Source: a virus
Length of the DNA stretch: 64,000 nt
Virus record (IMG/VR): IMGVR_UViG_3300037586_005524
Location: 1 to 64,000 of that record
Reading direction: 5' to 3' (one strand)
Shown here piece after piece: positions 36,636 through 45,180 of the stretch (position 1 is its first letter; each line of letters starts with the position of its first letter). Under the pieces are notes generated by a model, which was not told where the DNA came from, made no database searches, and saw nothing but the letters and a program-made list of their open reading frames with translations. Position numbers and translations under genes: made by a program.

Positions 36636-38633
36636 TTATGTTTTCTCCATATAAGATGTTGCTTTAAACCACATTTTTTGTCCTTTTTCTAAATATTTAT
36701 TTAAGGAAACGTCACCAAAAACTGGTATTTTTGTTGGGCCATGACCTTTGCCCTTGTGAAGCTTTGGTATTGTTTCGGCTGCCGCGGCTAAAGTAATATA
36801 CCAAGATTCTAAATGGCCAAAACCGAGTTGGCGCGTAAGAAGATAGTGTTCTAAAAATGGGCTGCTATCTGTTCCCCATCTAGAATAAGAAACTATTCCA
36901 GATATTGCAGAATTACCTTTACTTTTTAAACCGTTTTTCCAAAATATTTCTGGTTTATTATATTTTTCGATTGGAAGAGGCCCTATTTTCCCCCATGGGA
37001 ATCCGGGTTCAATATTGTGCCTATTCCCCCTTTTTTTAATAAAATGGCTGGTTGGATAGATATCCACGCCGCCTCCGGCGGCAGGAAAATTCCAAGCTAA
37101 AATATGTTTATGCCATGTAGGCTTCTTATACCCCCAGGAATATGTTGATCTCGGAGGCGTGTTGACAATACTTGACACCAATTCATATAAAGCCGCAGCC
37201 TGGTCAAGTGTCGGCAAAAAATAATGCCCAGTAGGAGACCAAGTTATTCGACCTGACCAAAAATTATTATTTGAAATATCTAAAACTGGGGTATTCTGAT
37301 TTGCATTTGGTCCTGTTCGCAGCCCGGGCGTTCCAAAAGGACCTAGTATAAATGGGAAAGAATTATCTGGTAATCTTTTGTCTGTAATCCAATTATGTAA
37401 TTTATTTTTAAAATTAGAAAATTTTTGACTTTTATTAATTTCTTTTATTGGCTTATGCGAAGCCCAAGTAGAGCTAGGTCCAAAAAAATGACGTCCATCA
37501 AATGGCGAAGAAACCATACAACCAACAGAGGTACTAGAAAAAGTATTCTTTTCATTTATAACAAGGCCATATGGTACATTAACTCGAATTGTACAAAGTC
37601 TATGTTTATGGCCGTTCTTATAATTTTCAAGACCAACATGAGAACCATCTAAAATAGAATTCATAGAAATTGTATAATGCATGGTAGGATTTGTGTGTAT
37701 TTTTTTATATGTTTCTATATGATTTCGACCAGATTCTCTTATTATAAAAAGTTTTGTTTCTTTTCTTTGTTTGATTTCTAAATCTGGAGGTAAGAAAAAT
37801 AATTTATTTCCTGGTCTGTGTTGAATATATTTAAAATCAGAAAGCTCATCAGCCATGTCTTCGACATTTTTAATTATTGAAGATCCTGGAAGGATATCGT
37901 AATTTTTCATATTAGGATAATCAAGCTCTTTATCAATATAAATTTCTCTGGTGAGGTGTGCCAAACTAGAAACCTCTAGCGTTTCAGCTGTTATTTCTCC
38001 TGGGGTAAAATACACATATTTATCTTCAAAAGGGCTCCCTTTATTTATATTTCCCTTTGCATTCTTATCATAGGCGTCTTGTGGCGAATCTATTGTAGGA
38101 AGTGGTATGAGGATTGGTCTAGTCTTATGAACTGGGCCTATATAAATTGGGTCAGTCCAAGTAGATGTATCCTGCGGGTCTGGCTTGTTTAGCCAGTCAA
38201 CATAAACTAGCTCTCCCAGATGAGGAACGTGTAAACATTCTTCTTTTGCAACAAATCTTGGAAGTGCGATAACGGCGTCTACCTCACCAGGCTCAAGATC
38301 CTCTCCTCCAGAATCTCCTGTTACATGATTAATTAAATATGAGGTGGGTTTTGGAGTGAGCGTAATACCATCAACATACCCATAAACTTTTACTTTTGGT
38401 ATCATTGGAGTTTGTGTTATCCTTCTCATCCGTGATTCGTCAGAAGTAGGATAGTCCCACGTGCTTGTACTGTCTAAACCAAATACGACAGCATAATATG
38501 GACCTGCTTGGGCAAGATTAATATTAGTTTTATAGTCTTTTAATATTAACTTTACAAGTTCTCTGAAGGGATTGAAATTGCTTACATCAAATTCTCGGCT
38601 GGTTGGAAGATTGGTTGTTATATTATCAACCAT
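36636..38633 (-). CDS. gp5-like baseplate hub protein with OB fold (665 aa)
   Basis: Residues of about 80-170 look like the OB fold of gp5/VgrG-type hub proteins: KVKVYGYVDG, then ALPRFVAKEE, HVPHLGELVYVDWLNK and DPIYIGPV at the end of the barrel. In T4 this domain caps the tail tube above the spike. The C-terminal half has Gly/Trp/His-rich segments (AWNFPAAGGGVDIYPTSHF) that might be a small enzymatic domain, but I cannot name one. Two ATGs are possible; the second (used here) has AAGGA at 6 bases, while the first is too close. The gene overlaps the end of the upstream helical gene by 8 bases. Confidence 0.55.
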   Translation of the reverse strand: MVDNITTNLPTSREFDVSNFNPFRELVKLILKDYKTNINLAQAGPYYAVVFGLDSTSTWDYPTSDESRMRRITQTPMIPKVKVYGYVDGITLTPKPTSYLINHVTGDSGGEDLEPGEVDAVIALPRFVAKEECLHVPHLGELVYVDWLNKPDPQDTSTWTDPIYIGPVHKTRPILIPLPTIDSPQDAYDKNAKGNINKGSPFEDKYVYFTPGEITAETLEVSSLAHLTREIYIDKELDYPNMKNYDILPGSSIIKNVEDMADELSDFKYIQHRPGNKLFFLPPDLEIKQRKETKLFIIRESGRNHIETYKKIHTNPTMHYTISMNSILDGSHVGLENYKNGHKHRLCTIRVNVPYGLVINEKNTFSSTSVGCMVSSPFDGRHFFGPSSTWASHKPIKEINKSQKFSNFKNKLHNWITDKRLPDNSFPFILGPFGTPGLRTGPNANQNTPVLDISNNNFWSGRITWSPTGHYFLPTLDQAAALYELVSSIVNTPPRSTYSWGYKKPTWHKHILAWNFPAAGGGVDIYPTSHFIKKRGNRHNIEPGFPWGKIGPLPIEKYNKPEIFWKNGLKSKGNSAISGIVSYSRWGTDSSPFLEHYLLTRQLGFGHLESWYITLAAAAETIPKLHKGKGHGPTKIPVFGDVSLNKYLEKGQKMWFKATSYMEKT

Positions 38634-38943
38634 TTCCATTTCCTTGAATTAAATCAAATAGTTCATCTTTGTCTTCATTTGAAAGGGAGACGTCTTCCTG
38701 TTTAGAAAGTTGTTTGTGGAGCAAAGCAGTAATCTTTACCAATTGTTCATTAGACCTTTGTAAGGTTTCTACATACTTTGCAGCAATTTGTCCCAGATCT
38801 TTATGCGTGTCCGCAGTTGATTGTGTCTTTTTTATCTCGATGACTAAATCTGAAAGTAAATTCGCAGTGATCGAGCGATCATTTTTAATGTTTTCTATTG
38901 CTTCTTGAATATATTCACTTACATGTTTCAGTCCCGATTCCAT
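38626..38943 (-). CDS. Small helical protein, unknown function (105 aa)
   Basis: Almost entirely helical, with coiled-coil-like heptads across residues 10-85 (LSDLVIEIKKTQSTA, YVETLQRSNEQLVKITALLH) and an acidic end DEDKDELF-like segment before GNGNG. No cysteine pairs or membrane segments. It starts 16 bases inside the end of the late sigma gene and overlaps the gp5-like gene, so it is translated with both. Position between the sigma factor and baseplate genes suggests either a transcription co-factor or a small assembly chaperone. I recognise no family and do not choose between them. Confidence 0.55.
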   Translation of the reverse strand: MESGLKHVSEYIQEAIENIKNDRSITANLLSDLVIEIKKTQSTADTHKDLGQIAAKYVETLQRSNEQLVKITALLHKQLSKQEDVSLSNEDKDELFDLIQGNGNG

Positions 38944-39599
38944 TCTTTTTTAAACCCCCGATATCTTACTCTCAATTTATTAAGATTGTTGACTACTTGT
39001 TTTGTATTTAATCCTGTAATTTCCCTTAGATATAAGTAAATAGCTTTTTTGTTGAAAATTTCAATATCTTCTGAGCTTTCGAATAAAATTTTTACTGCTT
39101 CTAAAACTTTTCTCTCGTTGGCTTTAAGATTTTCACCGCCCCAAGATTCAATGCGCAAATACAATGATTTCCAAAATTCTTTTTCATTTCGAGTTTCATA
39201 ATAATTATTATAAGAAACTAAATGCTCTTGTTCTAGGCTTTGTTTTACATCATCTAGTTGCACTTCTCTTTTTGTTTGTTTTGAATTTTTCTTAACTTTA
39301 TGAATAAACCAATTTTTTGTAATTACACTAAAATAAGAAAAAGCTTTTGAGCCTTTTTCTGGATCAAATTTATCTAATATAGTTGTAAGCCAAATCTTAC
39401 ATTCTTCTTTTAAATTATCGATATTGGGTAAGTTTGTAAATTTATAAGTGTAAACTATCTTGTCTACCATTTCATCGAAAACGGGGCCTATATATTCAAT
39501 ATATAATTTTGTTCTAATTTTTATGTCATCTGTTTTTGCGTATTCTACAATAGCGTCTTGATGATCCTTGGTAAAATAATGATTTTTACGTTTCGCCAT
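38928..39599 (-). CDS. Late transcription sigma factor, T4 gp55-like
   Basis: A basic 223-residue protein resembling T4 gp55 (185 aa), the sigma factor that directs host RNA polymerase to late promoters. Residues 78-90 (FDPEKGSKAFSYF) followed by SVITKNWFIHKVKK fit sigma region 2, and the upstream helix NLKEECKIWLTTILD is also typical. A possible third helix-turn-helix lies near the C-terminus (ITGLNTKQVVNNLNKLRVRY). I start at the ATG preceded by GGAAGGTGA rather than the two ATGs 24 bases earlier. Being placed at the front of the tail module, it would be well sited to drive those genes. The matching promoter sequence is not obvious in the window. Confidence 0.78.
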   Translation of the reverse strand: MAKRKNHYFTKDHQDAIVEYAKTDDIKIRTKLYIEYIGPVFDEMVDKIVYTYKFTNLPNIDNLKEECKIWLTTILDKFDPEKGSKAFSYFSVITKNWFIHKVKKNSKQTKREVQLDDVKQSLEQEHLVSYNNYYETRNEKEFWKSLYLRIESWGGENLKANERKVLEAVKILFESSEDIEIFNKKAIYLYLREITGLNTKQVVNNLNKLRVRYRGFKKEWNRD

Positions 39600-39885
39600 C
39601 TTCACCTTCCTCTTCTTCATCATATACTAATGTATAAATCTCTTCATAAGCTTTTATCTCTTGTACTATTTCTTTTGAATACTCTAAGAGGCGTTCAATT
39701 GTTTCGTCTCCATAATATGTTTCCATATTATATATTGTTTCTATATATTCAGAATAGTCACTTAAAGTTTCTAAAAAGTCCGCTACGTTATCGGAAACAA
39801 ATAGTAATTTTTTCAATAAGGTATATACATACCAAATAAAAAATAAATTAACTACTGCGGACACTATTAATAAAGTTAAAATCAT
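39586..39885 (-). CDS. Small membrane-anchored protein (99 aa)
   Basis: Residues 2-24 are a strongly hydrophobic segment (ILTLLIVSAVVNLFFIWYVY), likely one transmembrane helix with the N-terminus out. The remainder is a Glu/Tyr-rich helical tail ending in an acidic run (DEEEEGED). Similar short anchored proteins occur next to late genes in other large phages, but I know no function for them. It overlaps the sigma gene by 14 bases and the zinc-ribbon gene upstream by 4 (ATGA), so the three are made together. Could be a lysis accessory or membrane tether. Confidence 0.6.
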   Translation of the reverse strand: MILTLLIVSAVVNLFFIWYVYTLLKKLLFVSDNVADFLETLSDYSEYIETIYNMETYYGDETIERLLEYSKEIVQEIKAYEEIYTLVYDEEEEGEDGET

Positions 39886-40151
39886 TCCTTATACTCCTGA
39901 TTGCGCAAAATTTCTTTCTCTTTTTTAAGATCTTCTTTGTTGCTTTCAATAAAATCTTTTACTAGGCTCCCAACTTTGTGTGCTTGTTCTTGTTTTTTAT
40001 GTTGTGCAGAAAAATTGCTTGGAATACGCTTTAAACTCCCGGATTCATTGCATTTTTTTACTTCATGGCAAGATGTATATTTTTCTTTAATTGAATGAAA
40101 AGCTTTAAATTCTTTTTCGCACTTTTCACAAAAATATATGTAAATTGGCAT
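39882..40151 (-). CDS. FmdB-like zinc-ribbon protein (89 aa)
   Basis: The start MPIYIYFCEKCEKEF is characteristic of the FmdB/CxxC putative regulatory family. C8 and C11 form the first knuckle and C28 and C34 probably the second, although the spacing of the second pair (five residues between) is wider than usual. The C-terminal half is a charged helix. Family members are small, often act as regulators or bind ribosome or RNA polymerase, but few have a proven role. It lies in a four-gene run with the late sigma factor, so a transcription-related function is plausible. Confidence 0.68.
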   Translation of the reverse strand: MPIYIYFCEKCEKEFKAFHSIKEKYTSCHEVKKCNESGSLKRIPSNFSAQHKKQEQAHKVGSLVKDFIESNKEDLKKEKEILRNQEYKE

Positions 40152-40153
40152 TT

Positions 40154-40399
40154 TTATTTTTGTGCTGGCTGATCAGCAACTGCATCAATATCTTTTAAAT
40201 CTTGAAATTGTTCTTCAGCTTCATCATCAAATTTAACCAAAGGCGGATTCATCACCATCAAACCATCCTCTGATAATCGAAATTTAAATTCTTTTAGCAC
40301 CGGTACAATATCGCTTTGTTCCAGCAAAGATCTCTGTAGTGCCATCATAACTGCGCCAACTGCTTGATCTGTCATCGCCATGTTTTTATCTTCTGTCAT
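40154..40399 (-). CDS. Small conserved-looking phage protein, unknown function (81 aa)
   Basis: I start at the ATG preceded by GGAGGA at about 7 bases (MTEDKNMAMTDQAVGAVMMA), not at the ATG 54 bases upstream that lies inside the epimerase gene. The N-terminal half is a Met/Ala-rich helix; the rest has a beta-type segment FKFRLSEDGLMVMNPP and an acidic Asp/Glu-rich tail. I do not recognise a family with a known job. One base separates its start from the end of the epimerase gene, and two bases separate its end from the FmdB-like gene. It marks the junction between sugar genes and late regulatory genes. Confidence 0.6.
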   Translation of the reverse strand: MTEDKNMAMTDQAVGAVMMALQRSLLEQSDIVPVLKEFKFRLSEDGLMVMNPPLVKFDDEAEEQFQDLKDIDAVADQPAQK

Positions 40400-40400
40400 T

Positions 40401-41291
40401 TTATTTTTCCTCCAATTCGTTTTTAAGTGATTTATAACATCGATGTATACCATTTTGGATATCCATCTCTGCCTTCCATCCTAATTCTTTAAGGGGCAAT
40501 ACGTTGCCTTGTGTATACAATACATCGCCTTTTCTTTCTTCTATATAATCAAATGTTACATCTGGAAAATATTTTAGAACAATCTCTTTGATCTCGTTTA
40601 AAGAAATGTTACTGCCTGTCCCAATGTCAAAATGCCGTCCATTGAAATTTTCTTTGTGCTCCATTGCAAAAAGATTAGCCGATACAACATCGCCTAAATA
40701 TGCCATATCTCTTCTTTGTTCACCATTCCCTGTGATAAAAGGATTTTTACCTTTTCTTATATGTTCCATCCAATTAGCAATTGCCGTGGCATATGGCCCT
40801 TGAGCTTCTTGGTCTTCTGAATAAACATTAAAATATCGTAAACTAACTGTGTCTAAACCATATAAATCAGAATATAGTTTGCATTCCATTTCGGAAATTA
40901 ATTTTTGTAGCCCATATGGATTTGTGGGGCCGGATCCATTTCCATTTACAGATGAGGATCCGGAATAGATGACTCGTTTGACGCCAGCTTTTCTAGCAAA
41001 ATTAAGAATATAGGTTGTTGCTAATACATTATTTTCCATTGTCTCTACTGGCTTTTCTACACTGTATGCAACTCTTGGAATACAAGCTAGGTGAAAAATA
41101 TATTCTGGTTTGAAATCAAAATAATGTGGGTGGAATCTTTGGCTGCCGTCTGAATATTCTTTAAGATCTTTTACAATATTGCATCCTTCAAAAAGATCGA
41201 TTCCTTGTACTTCGTGTCCTAATTCTTGTAATTTTTTATATACGCGAGAGCCAATATATCCTCTATGCCCCGTCACCAAACATCTAGCCAT
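40401..41291 (-). CDS. NAD-dependent sugar epimerase/dehydratase (SDR)
   Basis: A 296-residue extended short-chain dehydrogenase acting on nucleotide sugars. The NAD loop is GHRGYIG (residues 8-14), the catalytic Ser lies in GSSSV (111-115) and the Tyr/Lys pair is Y126/K130 in NPYGLQK. The C-terminal RRDMAYLGDVV segment is typical of UDP-glucose 4-epimerase relatives. It directly follows, with an 8-base overlap, a UDP-glucose-dehydrogenase-type gene. The two could make and epimerise a UDP-uronic acid. The exact substrate cannot be read. Confidence 0.85.
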   Translation of the reverse strand: MARCLVTGHRGYIGSRVYKKLQELGHEVQGIDLFEGCNIVKDLKEYSDGSQRFHPHYFDFKPEYIFHLACIPRVAYSVEKPVETMENNVLATTYILNFARKAGVKRVIYSGSSSVNGNGSGPTNPYGLQKLISEMECKLYSDLYGLDTVSLRYFNVYSEDQEAQGPYATAIANWMEHIRKGKNPFITGNGEQRRDMAYLGDVVSANLFAMEHKENFNGRHFDIGTGSNISLNEIKEIVLKYFPDVTFDYIEERKGDVLYTQGNVLPLKELGWKAEMDIQNGIHRCYKSLKNELEEK

Positions 41292-42138
41292 TATTTTTTT
41301 CCTTTGTTACTGCACCTTCGATATCTTTCCAATCATGCTCTTCTCTTACTTCAAGATTTTTTTGCCAAACGGACTTCATAACCTTTGGGTCAATGCCAAT
41401 TTCTTCAAATAATCCAATAAATGCATTTAAGTCTTTTGGAAAACATTTTCCTCCAAAACCAAGGGAGTCATCATGGCCAGGAACATCTAAATGAGAATTT
41501 CCAATTCTTCCATCAGAAACAAATCCATGCATTGTGTCCTCCCAGCTTACATTAAGTTCATCTGCTGCTTGCTTCATTTCATTCATAAAAGAAACTTTAG
41601 TAGCAAAAAAACAATTTGCCATATATTTTATAAACTGCGCAGTTGTTACATCTGTTTTAATAATTTTAATATACGGAAATCTACTCTTTATAAGCTTTTC
41701 TGCCTCATCAAGCAAATCTGGGCGGCCACCTAATATAATTCGAGAGGCATTAATAAAATCTAGCCGCGCGCTGCGCTCAGTTAAAAATTCTGGACTGTGT
41801 ATAATATTAAGATTAGGATATTTAAAAATCAAATCTTCCATGATGCCTGGTACAACGGTTGATTTAACTATAAAAATATTATCAGTTCTTTCATTTATTT
41901 CAGATATTTGATTGAAAGCAGAATACATAATATTTGTATCAATTTTTCCACCTAAAGCATCTTTCATCGGAGTTGGAACAGAAACAAAAATGAATTTTGA
42001 AGAGTTTATAACCTCACTCATTGAGTGTGTAGACTTCTCTGGATTTATATCATATATTTTAATATTTGCATGGAGAGAAAACCCATGTGCGATAGCAGAT
42101 CCTACAAAACCATTCCCTATTATTCCTATATTGTACAT
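41284..42138 (-). CDS. UDP-glucose/GDP-mannose dehydrogenase-type enzyme lacking the C-terminal domain (284 aa)
   Basis: The NAD domain begins NIGIIGNGFVGSA and contains SVPTPMKD and KSTVVPG. The central domain has EFLTERSARLDF, KYMANCFFATKVSFMNE and the catalytic Cys at 232 in GFGGKCFPKDL. These catalytic parts are complete. Family members are usually 390-450 residues; here the third domain, which closes over the UDP part, is absent and the protein ends about 50 residues after the Cys. A second gene in the window (60394-61191) is shortened at the same place. It may use a different substrate or work with a partner. It probably oxidises a nucleotide-hexose to the uronic acid. Confidence 0.8.
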   Translation of the reverse strand: MYNIGIIGNGFVGSAIAHGFSLHANIKIYDINPEKSTHSMSEVINSSKFIFVSVPTPMKDALGGKIDTNIMYSAFNQISEINERTDNIFIVKSTVVPGIMEDLIFKYPNLNIIHSPEFLTERSARLDFINASRIILGGRPDLLDEAEKLIKSRFPYIKIIKTDVTTAQFIKYMANCFFATKVSFMNEMKQAADELNVSWEDTMHGFVSDGRIGNSHLDVPGHDDSLGFGGKCFPKDLNAFIGLFEEIGIDPKVMKSVWQKNLEVREEHDWKDIEGAVTKEKNNG

Positions 42139-42181
42139 TTATTCCTCGAAAACACTTACGCAGTTATTATTTTAGCACACT

Positions 42182-42913
42182 TTAGTTTATATGTTTAATA
42201 ATAAATTTCTCAAATAATTTAACTGATTGATTTAAATTTAAGCTTTCAGTGTCAATAATTAAATCTGGGTCAATTGGCTCATCAAATGAATCAGAAATTC
42301 CAGTAAAATTGTATACTTTACTTGGGTCTCCATCTGGAAGAAGGGCTCGCCTGTATAGGCCTTTGGTGTCTCTTCTTTTTAACTCTTCTAAGCTACACTT
42401 AACATAAACCAATTTTGATTTTGGAATTACTTTTCTAACATGCTGTCTTGTGGAATTATAAGGATTAATTGCAGACATAACGCAAACAACGTTATTTCGG
42501 CCTAACACCTTCCCCACAAACGATAGCCTTTTTATATTTGTTTCGCGATCTTTTTTAGAAAATCCTAAATCTTTACAAAGGTTGTTTCTGTATTCGTCGC
42601 CGTCGATGATCTCTATTTTAATGCCACGTTTTCTTATTTTTTTTTCAATAGATCTAGCTAGTGTTGTTTTGCCGGCGCCGCTCATACCTGTCATCTGAAT
42701 ATACAATCCTTTTGTTTTGCCCCACTTTACTTTATTCCAGACATGTTCGTGGGTCATAAATAAAACCAACATTAAAGCGTGATATATAATTGCAACAAAC
42801 CCGGTTTCTTTTAAAGAACCCGTAATAATATAAGCTACTAATGAAAGCACCAAAAAACCTAGAAGTTTCCAACTAAGTGCTTTGCTGAAACTTCTTCTTG
42901 TAGAATCAATCAA
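42182..42913 (-). CDS. cysC: DUF2061 membrane domain fused to APS kinase
   Basis: A fusion of two known modules. The first 65 residues (RRSFSKALSWKLLGFL, two hydrophobic helices, then THEHVWNKVKWG) match DUF2061, a small membrane domain. The rest is an adenylylsulfate kinase with Walker A GMSGAGKTT, DGDEYRNNLCKDLGFSKKDR, NPYNSTRQHVRK, RDTKGLYRRAL and FTGISDSFDEP, all well conserved. It would phosphorylate APS to PAPS, the universal sulfate donor. There is no in-frame ATG near the start. I choose a TTG with GGAGG 7 bases upstream that overlaps the HAD stop (TTGA); a TTG 27 bases earlier lacks such a site. No ATP sulfurylase gene is in the window, so APS would come from the host or from elsewhere in the genome. 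Confidence 0.87.
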   Translation of the reverse strand: MIDSTRRSFSKALSWKLLGFLVLSLVAYIITGSLKETGFVAIIYHALMLVLFMTHEHVWNKVKWGKTKGLYIQMTGMSGAGKTTLARSIEKKIRKRGIKIEIIDGDEYRNNLCKDLGFSKKDRETNIKRLSFVGKVLGRNNVVCVMSAINPYNSTRQHVRKVIPKSKLVYVKCSLEELKRRDTKGLYRRALLPDGDPSKVYNFTGISDSFDEPIDPDLIIDTESLNLNQSVKLFEKFIIKHIN

Positions 42914-43251
42914 AATAGATCCTCCATTGTTTTTTCCCAACTCGTAAAGTGATACGCGCGGTCATCGATATATATCCTAGCTGGCACTTTTGTGTTTGTC
43001 ACCTCGTCGAAGCAATCTTCTAGATCATATTTTTTAAGCCATTCATGAATAGGCTCTACAGGACGACTTGAAAATATAACCAATCTAAACCCTCTTTTTT
43101 TAAGTTCTCTTATGGACTCGGCCGCACCGTCGTGTGGCGGATCGTATGTATTATATAAACCCTGCCAGCCTTTAGAATATTTATGGATAACTCCATCAAA
43201 ATCTATAGCAATTGTATTGTTTTTTATCTTGTACGATATCTCTTTTGGCAT
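42910..43251 (-). CDS. Small HAD-type phosphatase (113 aa)
   Basis: The nucleophile motif IAIDFDGVIH holds D17 and D19, motif II is LVIFSSRP, and motifs III/IV are probably in ARIYIDDRAYHF. This is a short, capless HAD hydrolase of a type often found in phage and capsule gene clusters, where it removes a phosphate from a sugar or sugar-acid phosphate. A second such gene (49829-50221) shares the same layout, including YDPP after the first motif and a final W-E. It overlaps the APS kinase gene by 4 bases. One possible substrate is PAP, the by-product of sulfotransfer, but nothing in the sequence proves it. Confidence 0.78.
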   Translation of the reverse strand: MPKEISYKIKNNTIAIDFDGVIHKYSKGWQGLYNTYDPPHDGAAESIRELKKRGFRLVIFSSRPVEPIHEWLKKYDLEDCFDEVTNTKVPARIYIDDRAYHFTSWEKTMEDLF

Positions 43252-43257
43252 TATTCT

Positions 43258-44073
43258 TTATTCTCCTAATATTTCTTTCTCAACGAATGATTTCCAATCA
43301 CTATAAGTTGTCTTCTTACGTTTGAAATATCTATTATCTTTTTTTAGTGTGCCGCGGCCGAGATGCATAAAAATAATATTCCCTGAGTCGTCGACTGCGC
43401 GGTCTGTCGTAAGAAAAGTAAAAGAATTTGGTAATTCAAAATCAACATTATTATTAAAAGTGTTTTTACTACAAAAATACTTTAAGTTAAATTTATTACA
43501 ATATGCAGTATATGCATCACAAACGTCTATCTCGTCTTTAACATCTAAAGTTTTTCTTGTAGATTTTATTTCTTCTATTTTTTCTTTAGTTAATCCTTCT
43601 AACCTTGGATGGCCTTCTCTCAAGATTGGGAAACATGAAACTTTTTTAGCCAATTCTGTTGTCAACAACATACCTGATGAATGGACTGCATTTATTCTCG
43701 TATTATCTAAAAGCGTGCCCGCGATTGAATAGCCTTTTTGTATTTTCTCGTATAAATAATTCATCCAATTTTCATGACAAGCCGCAACGTCATTATGGCA
43801 CATAAAAACTAAATCCGACTGTACATGTTCCAAACCAACTTCAATCGCCTCTGCGTGTGCTGCAGCCGCAAGATAACAACATTTTTGTTGATTTGAAACC
43901 CAAACAACATTTTCCGATAAAGATAAAATTTCGTCTTTATAAGATTCATCCGAAGCATTTTCTACTACAATATATCTAAATTCAAAATTGTTTTTATATT
44001 TTTCAAAAGAACGTATACATAGAGATGTCAAGCCCTTAGAATGATAAGATGGTATAATAAAATCAATATTCAT
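43258..44073 (-). CDS. Glycosyltransferase family 2-like (271 aa)
   Basis: The N-terminus NIDFIIPSYHSKGLTSLCIR and VVENASDES are typical of GT-A family 2 enzymes, which transfer sugars from nucleotide donors. The DxD position is probably HND in LVFMCHNDVAACHENW, a common variant. Soluble, no membrane segment. It has a six-base gap to the HAD gene and follows the radical SAM gene. Donor and acceptor are unknown. GT2 assignment is firm at the fold level only. Confidence 0.75.
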   Translation of the reverse strand: MNIDFIIPSYHSKGLTSLCIRSFEKYKNNFEFRYIVVENASDESYKDEILSLSENVVWVSNQQKCCYLAAAAHAEAIEVGLEHVQSDLVFMCHNDVAACHENWMNYLYEKIQKGYSIAGTLLDNTRINAVHSSGMLLTTELAKKVSCFPILREGHPRLEGLTKEKIEEIKSTRKTLDVKDEIDVCDAYTAYCNKFNLKYFCSKNTFNNNVDFELPNSFTFLTTDRAVDDSGNIIFMHLGRGTLKKDNRYFKRKKTTYSDWKSFVEKEILGE

Positions 44074-44083
44074 TTTTTACTCC

Positions 44084-45178
44084 CTACAAAAAGTTGATAT
44101 CTTTAGTTTCTTTTGGATGTGTTAAAAAGTCTATCAGTTTATTTGGTTCCGCCAGTTTACAGCACATTTGGCATTTTGTTTTATAATCCATGCTTCTAAC
44201 ATATTTAATTGCTTCTTTTCTTTGGTCTGATCCCCATATTTCTTTAAAAGAAGATTGATATATGTTTCCAAAAGATAATTTTTTATTCATGGGATGGTAG
44301 GTGCATACCTTAACTTCCCCAGTTGCATCTAAAATAGGTTCAAAAAAGTGCCCCTCACAGCTTCTAAAATTATATGCGGTGCCATTTTTAAGATCATGTC
44401 TTTTGTCGTCGCTTAAATTAATTTTAACATTTTTAGCGTTATTATCTAAATAATTCCACACATCTACATTAATCTCGGCTGTACCAGTTTTTTTATACGC
44501 TGTTTCGGCTTCTTTATAATATCGTGGAAGAATTGGCCTAAACTGTAAATAAGCAATATCATCTGTTTCGCCTACCCAATCTATCAATTGTTTTGCATGC
44601 TCAATCGTTATATTGGGACCTACGTTACAATTGATTCCAATTTTAGCTGGGTATTGTGCTAACTCTTCTACATTTCTTTTGATTACTTTTACACCATCAA
44701 CCTCTTTCCATTCTTTATATTTTTCAGCATCAAGAGTGTCTAAAGAAATGCGCATCCATTCAAAATTTTCGCCTATTAATTTATTATACTTTTTCTTATA
44801 AACGGCATTTGTCATTAAACCAAGTTGCAAACCCATTTCTTTAGCATACAATACAGCTTCTTCGAAGTGTGGGTAAAAAGTTGGCTCACCTTGCCCAGCA
44901 TATGTAATCGCTTTGCCGCCCATTTCAGCAAAATCCTTAAGATATCTTTTAAGAGCCTCTATTTCCAAGTGGGCACCAAATTTATTATCTCTTCCATTTT
45001 CCGTAATGCACCAGTAACAAGCCATATTACACTTGTTTGTTAAGCCAACTTCCATAAAAATGGGACAATCTGTGTCTCCAGTGGAAAGATACTGGTGTAA
45101 CTTATCAAAATGTAAAATTAATTTTGCTTGTGTGCCAAATGGGTTTGCGCCTGAAAATCTTACGTATTCATTACTCAT
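44084..45178 (-). CDS. Radical SAM enzyme with SPASM-type C-terminus (364 aa)
   Basis: The iron-sulfur motif is C50-x3-C54-x2-C57 (TNKCNMACYWC). The SAM-binding GxGEP equivalent GQGEPTFYP and the partial barrel follow. The last 100 residues carry several Cys (SCEGHFF, VCTYHPM, KCQMCCK), the pattern of a SPASM domain that binds one or two further clusters. SPASM enzymes modify peptides, proteins or small molecules by radical chemistry. In a sugar cluster the likely jobs are dehydrogenation or epimerisation of a sugar, or modification of a virion peptide. Flanked by an epimerase and a GT2. Substrate unknown. Confidence 0.82.
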   Translation of the reverse strand: MSNEYVRFSGANPFGTQAKLILHFDKLHQYLSTGDTDCPIFMEVGLTNKCNMACYWCITENGRDNKFGAHLEIEALKRYLKDFAEMGGKAITYAGQGEPTFYPHFEEAVLYAKEMGLQLGLMTNAVYKKKYNKLIGENFEWMRISLDTLDAEKYKEWKEVDGVKVIKRNVEELAQYPAKIGINCNVGPNITIEHAKQLIDWVGETDDIAYLQFRPILPRYYKEAETAYKKTGTAEINVDVWNYLDNNAKNVKINLSDDKRHDLKNGTAYNFRSCEGHFFEPILDATGEVKVCTYHPMNKKLSFGNIYQSSFKEIWGSDQRKEAIKYVRSMDYKTKCQMCCKLAEPNKLIDFLTHPKETKDINFL

Positions 45179-45180
45179 CT

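Noticed and set aside
42914-42940. TTG start 27 bases upstream for the APS kinase fusion
   Set aside because: No ribosome binding site at a suitable distance, and the extra residues are not part of the DUF2061 domain; the TTG at 42913 has GGAGG at 7 bases and couples to the upstream stop.
43322-43732. Plus-strand frame of 136 codons opposite the GT2 gene
   Set aside because: Fully overlapped by a gene with family 2 motifs and no independent signals.
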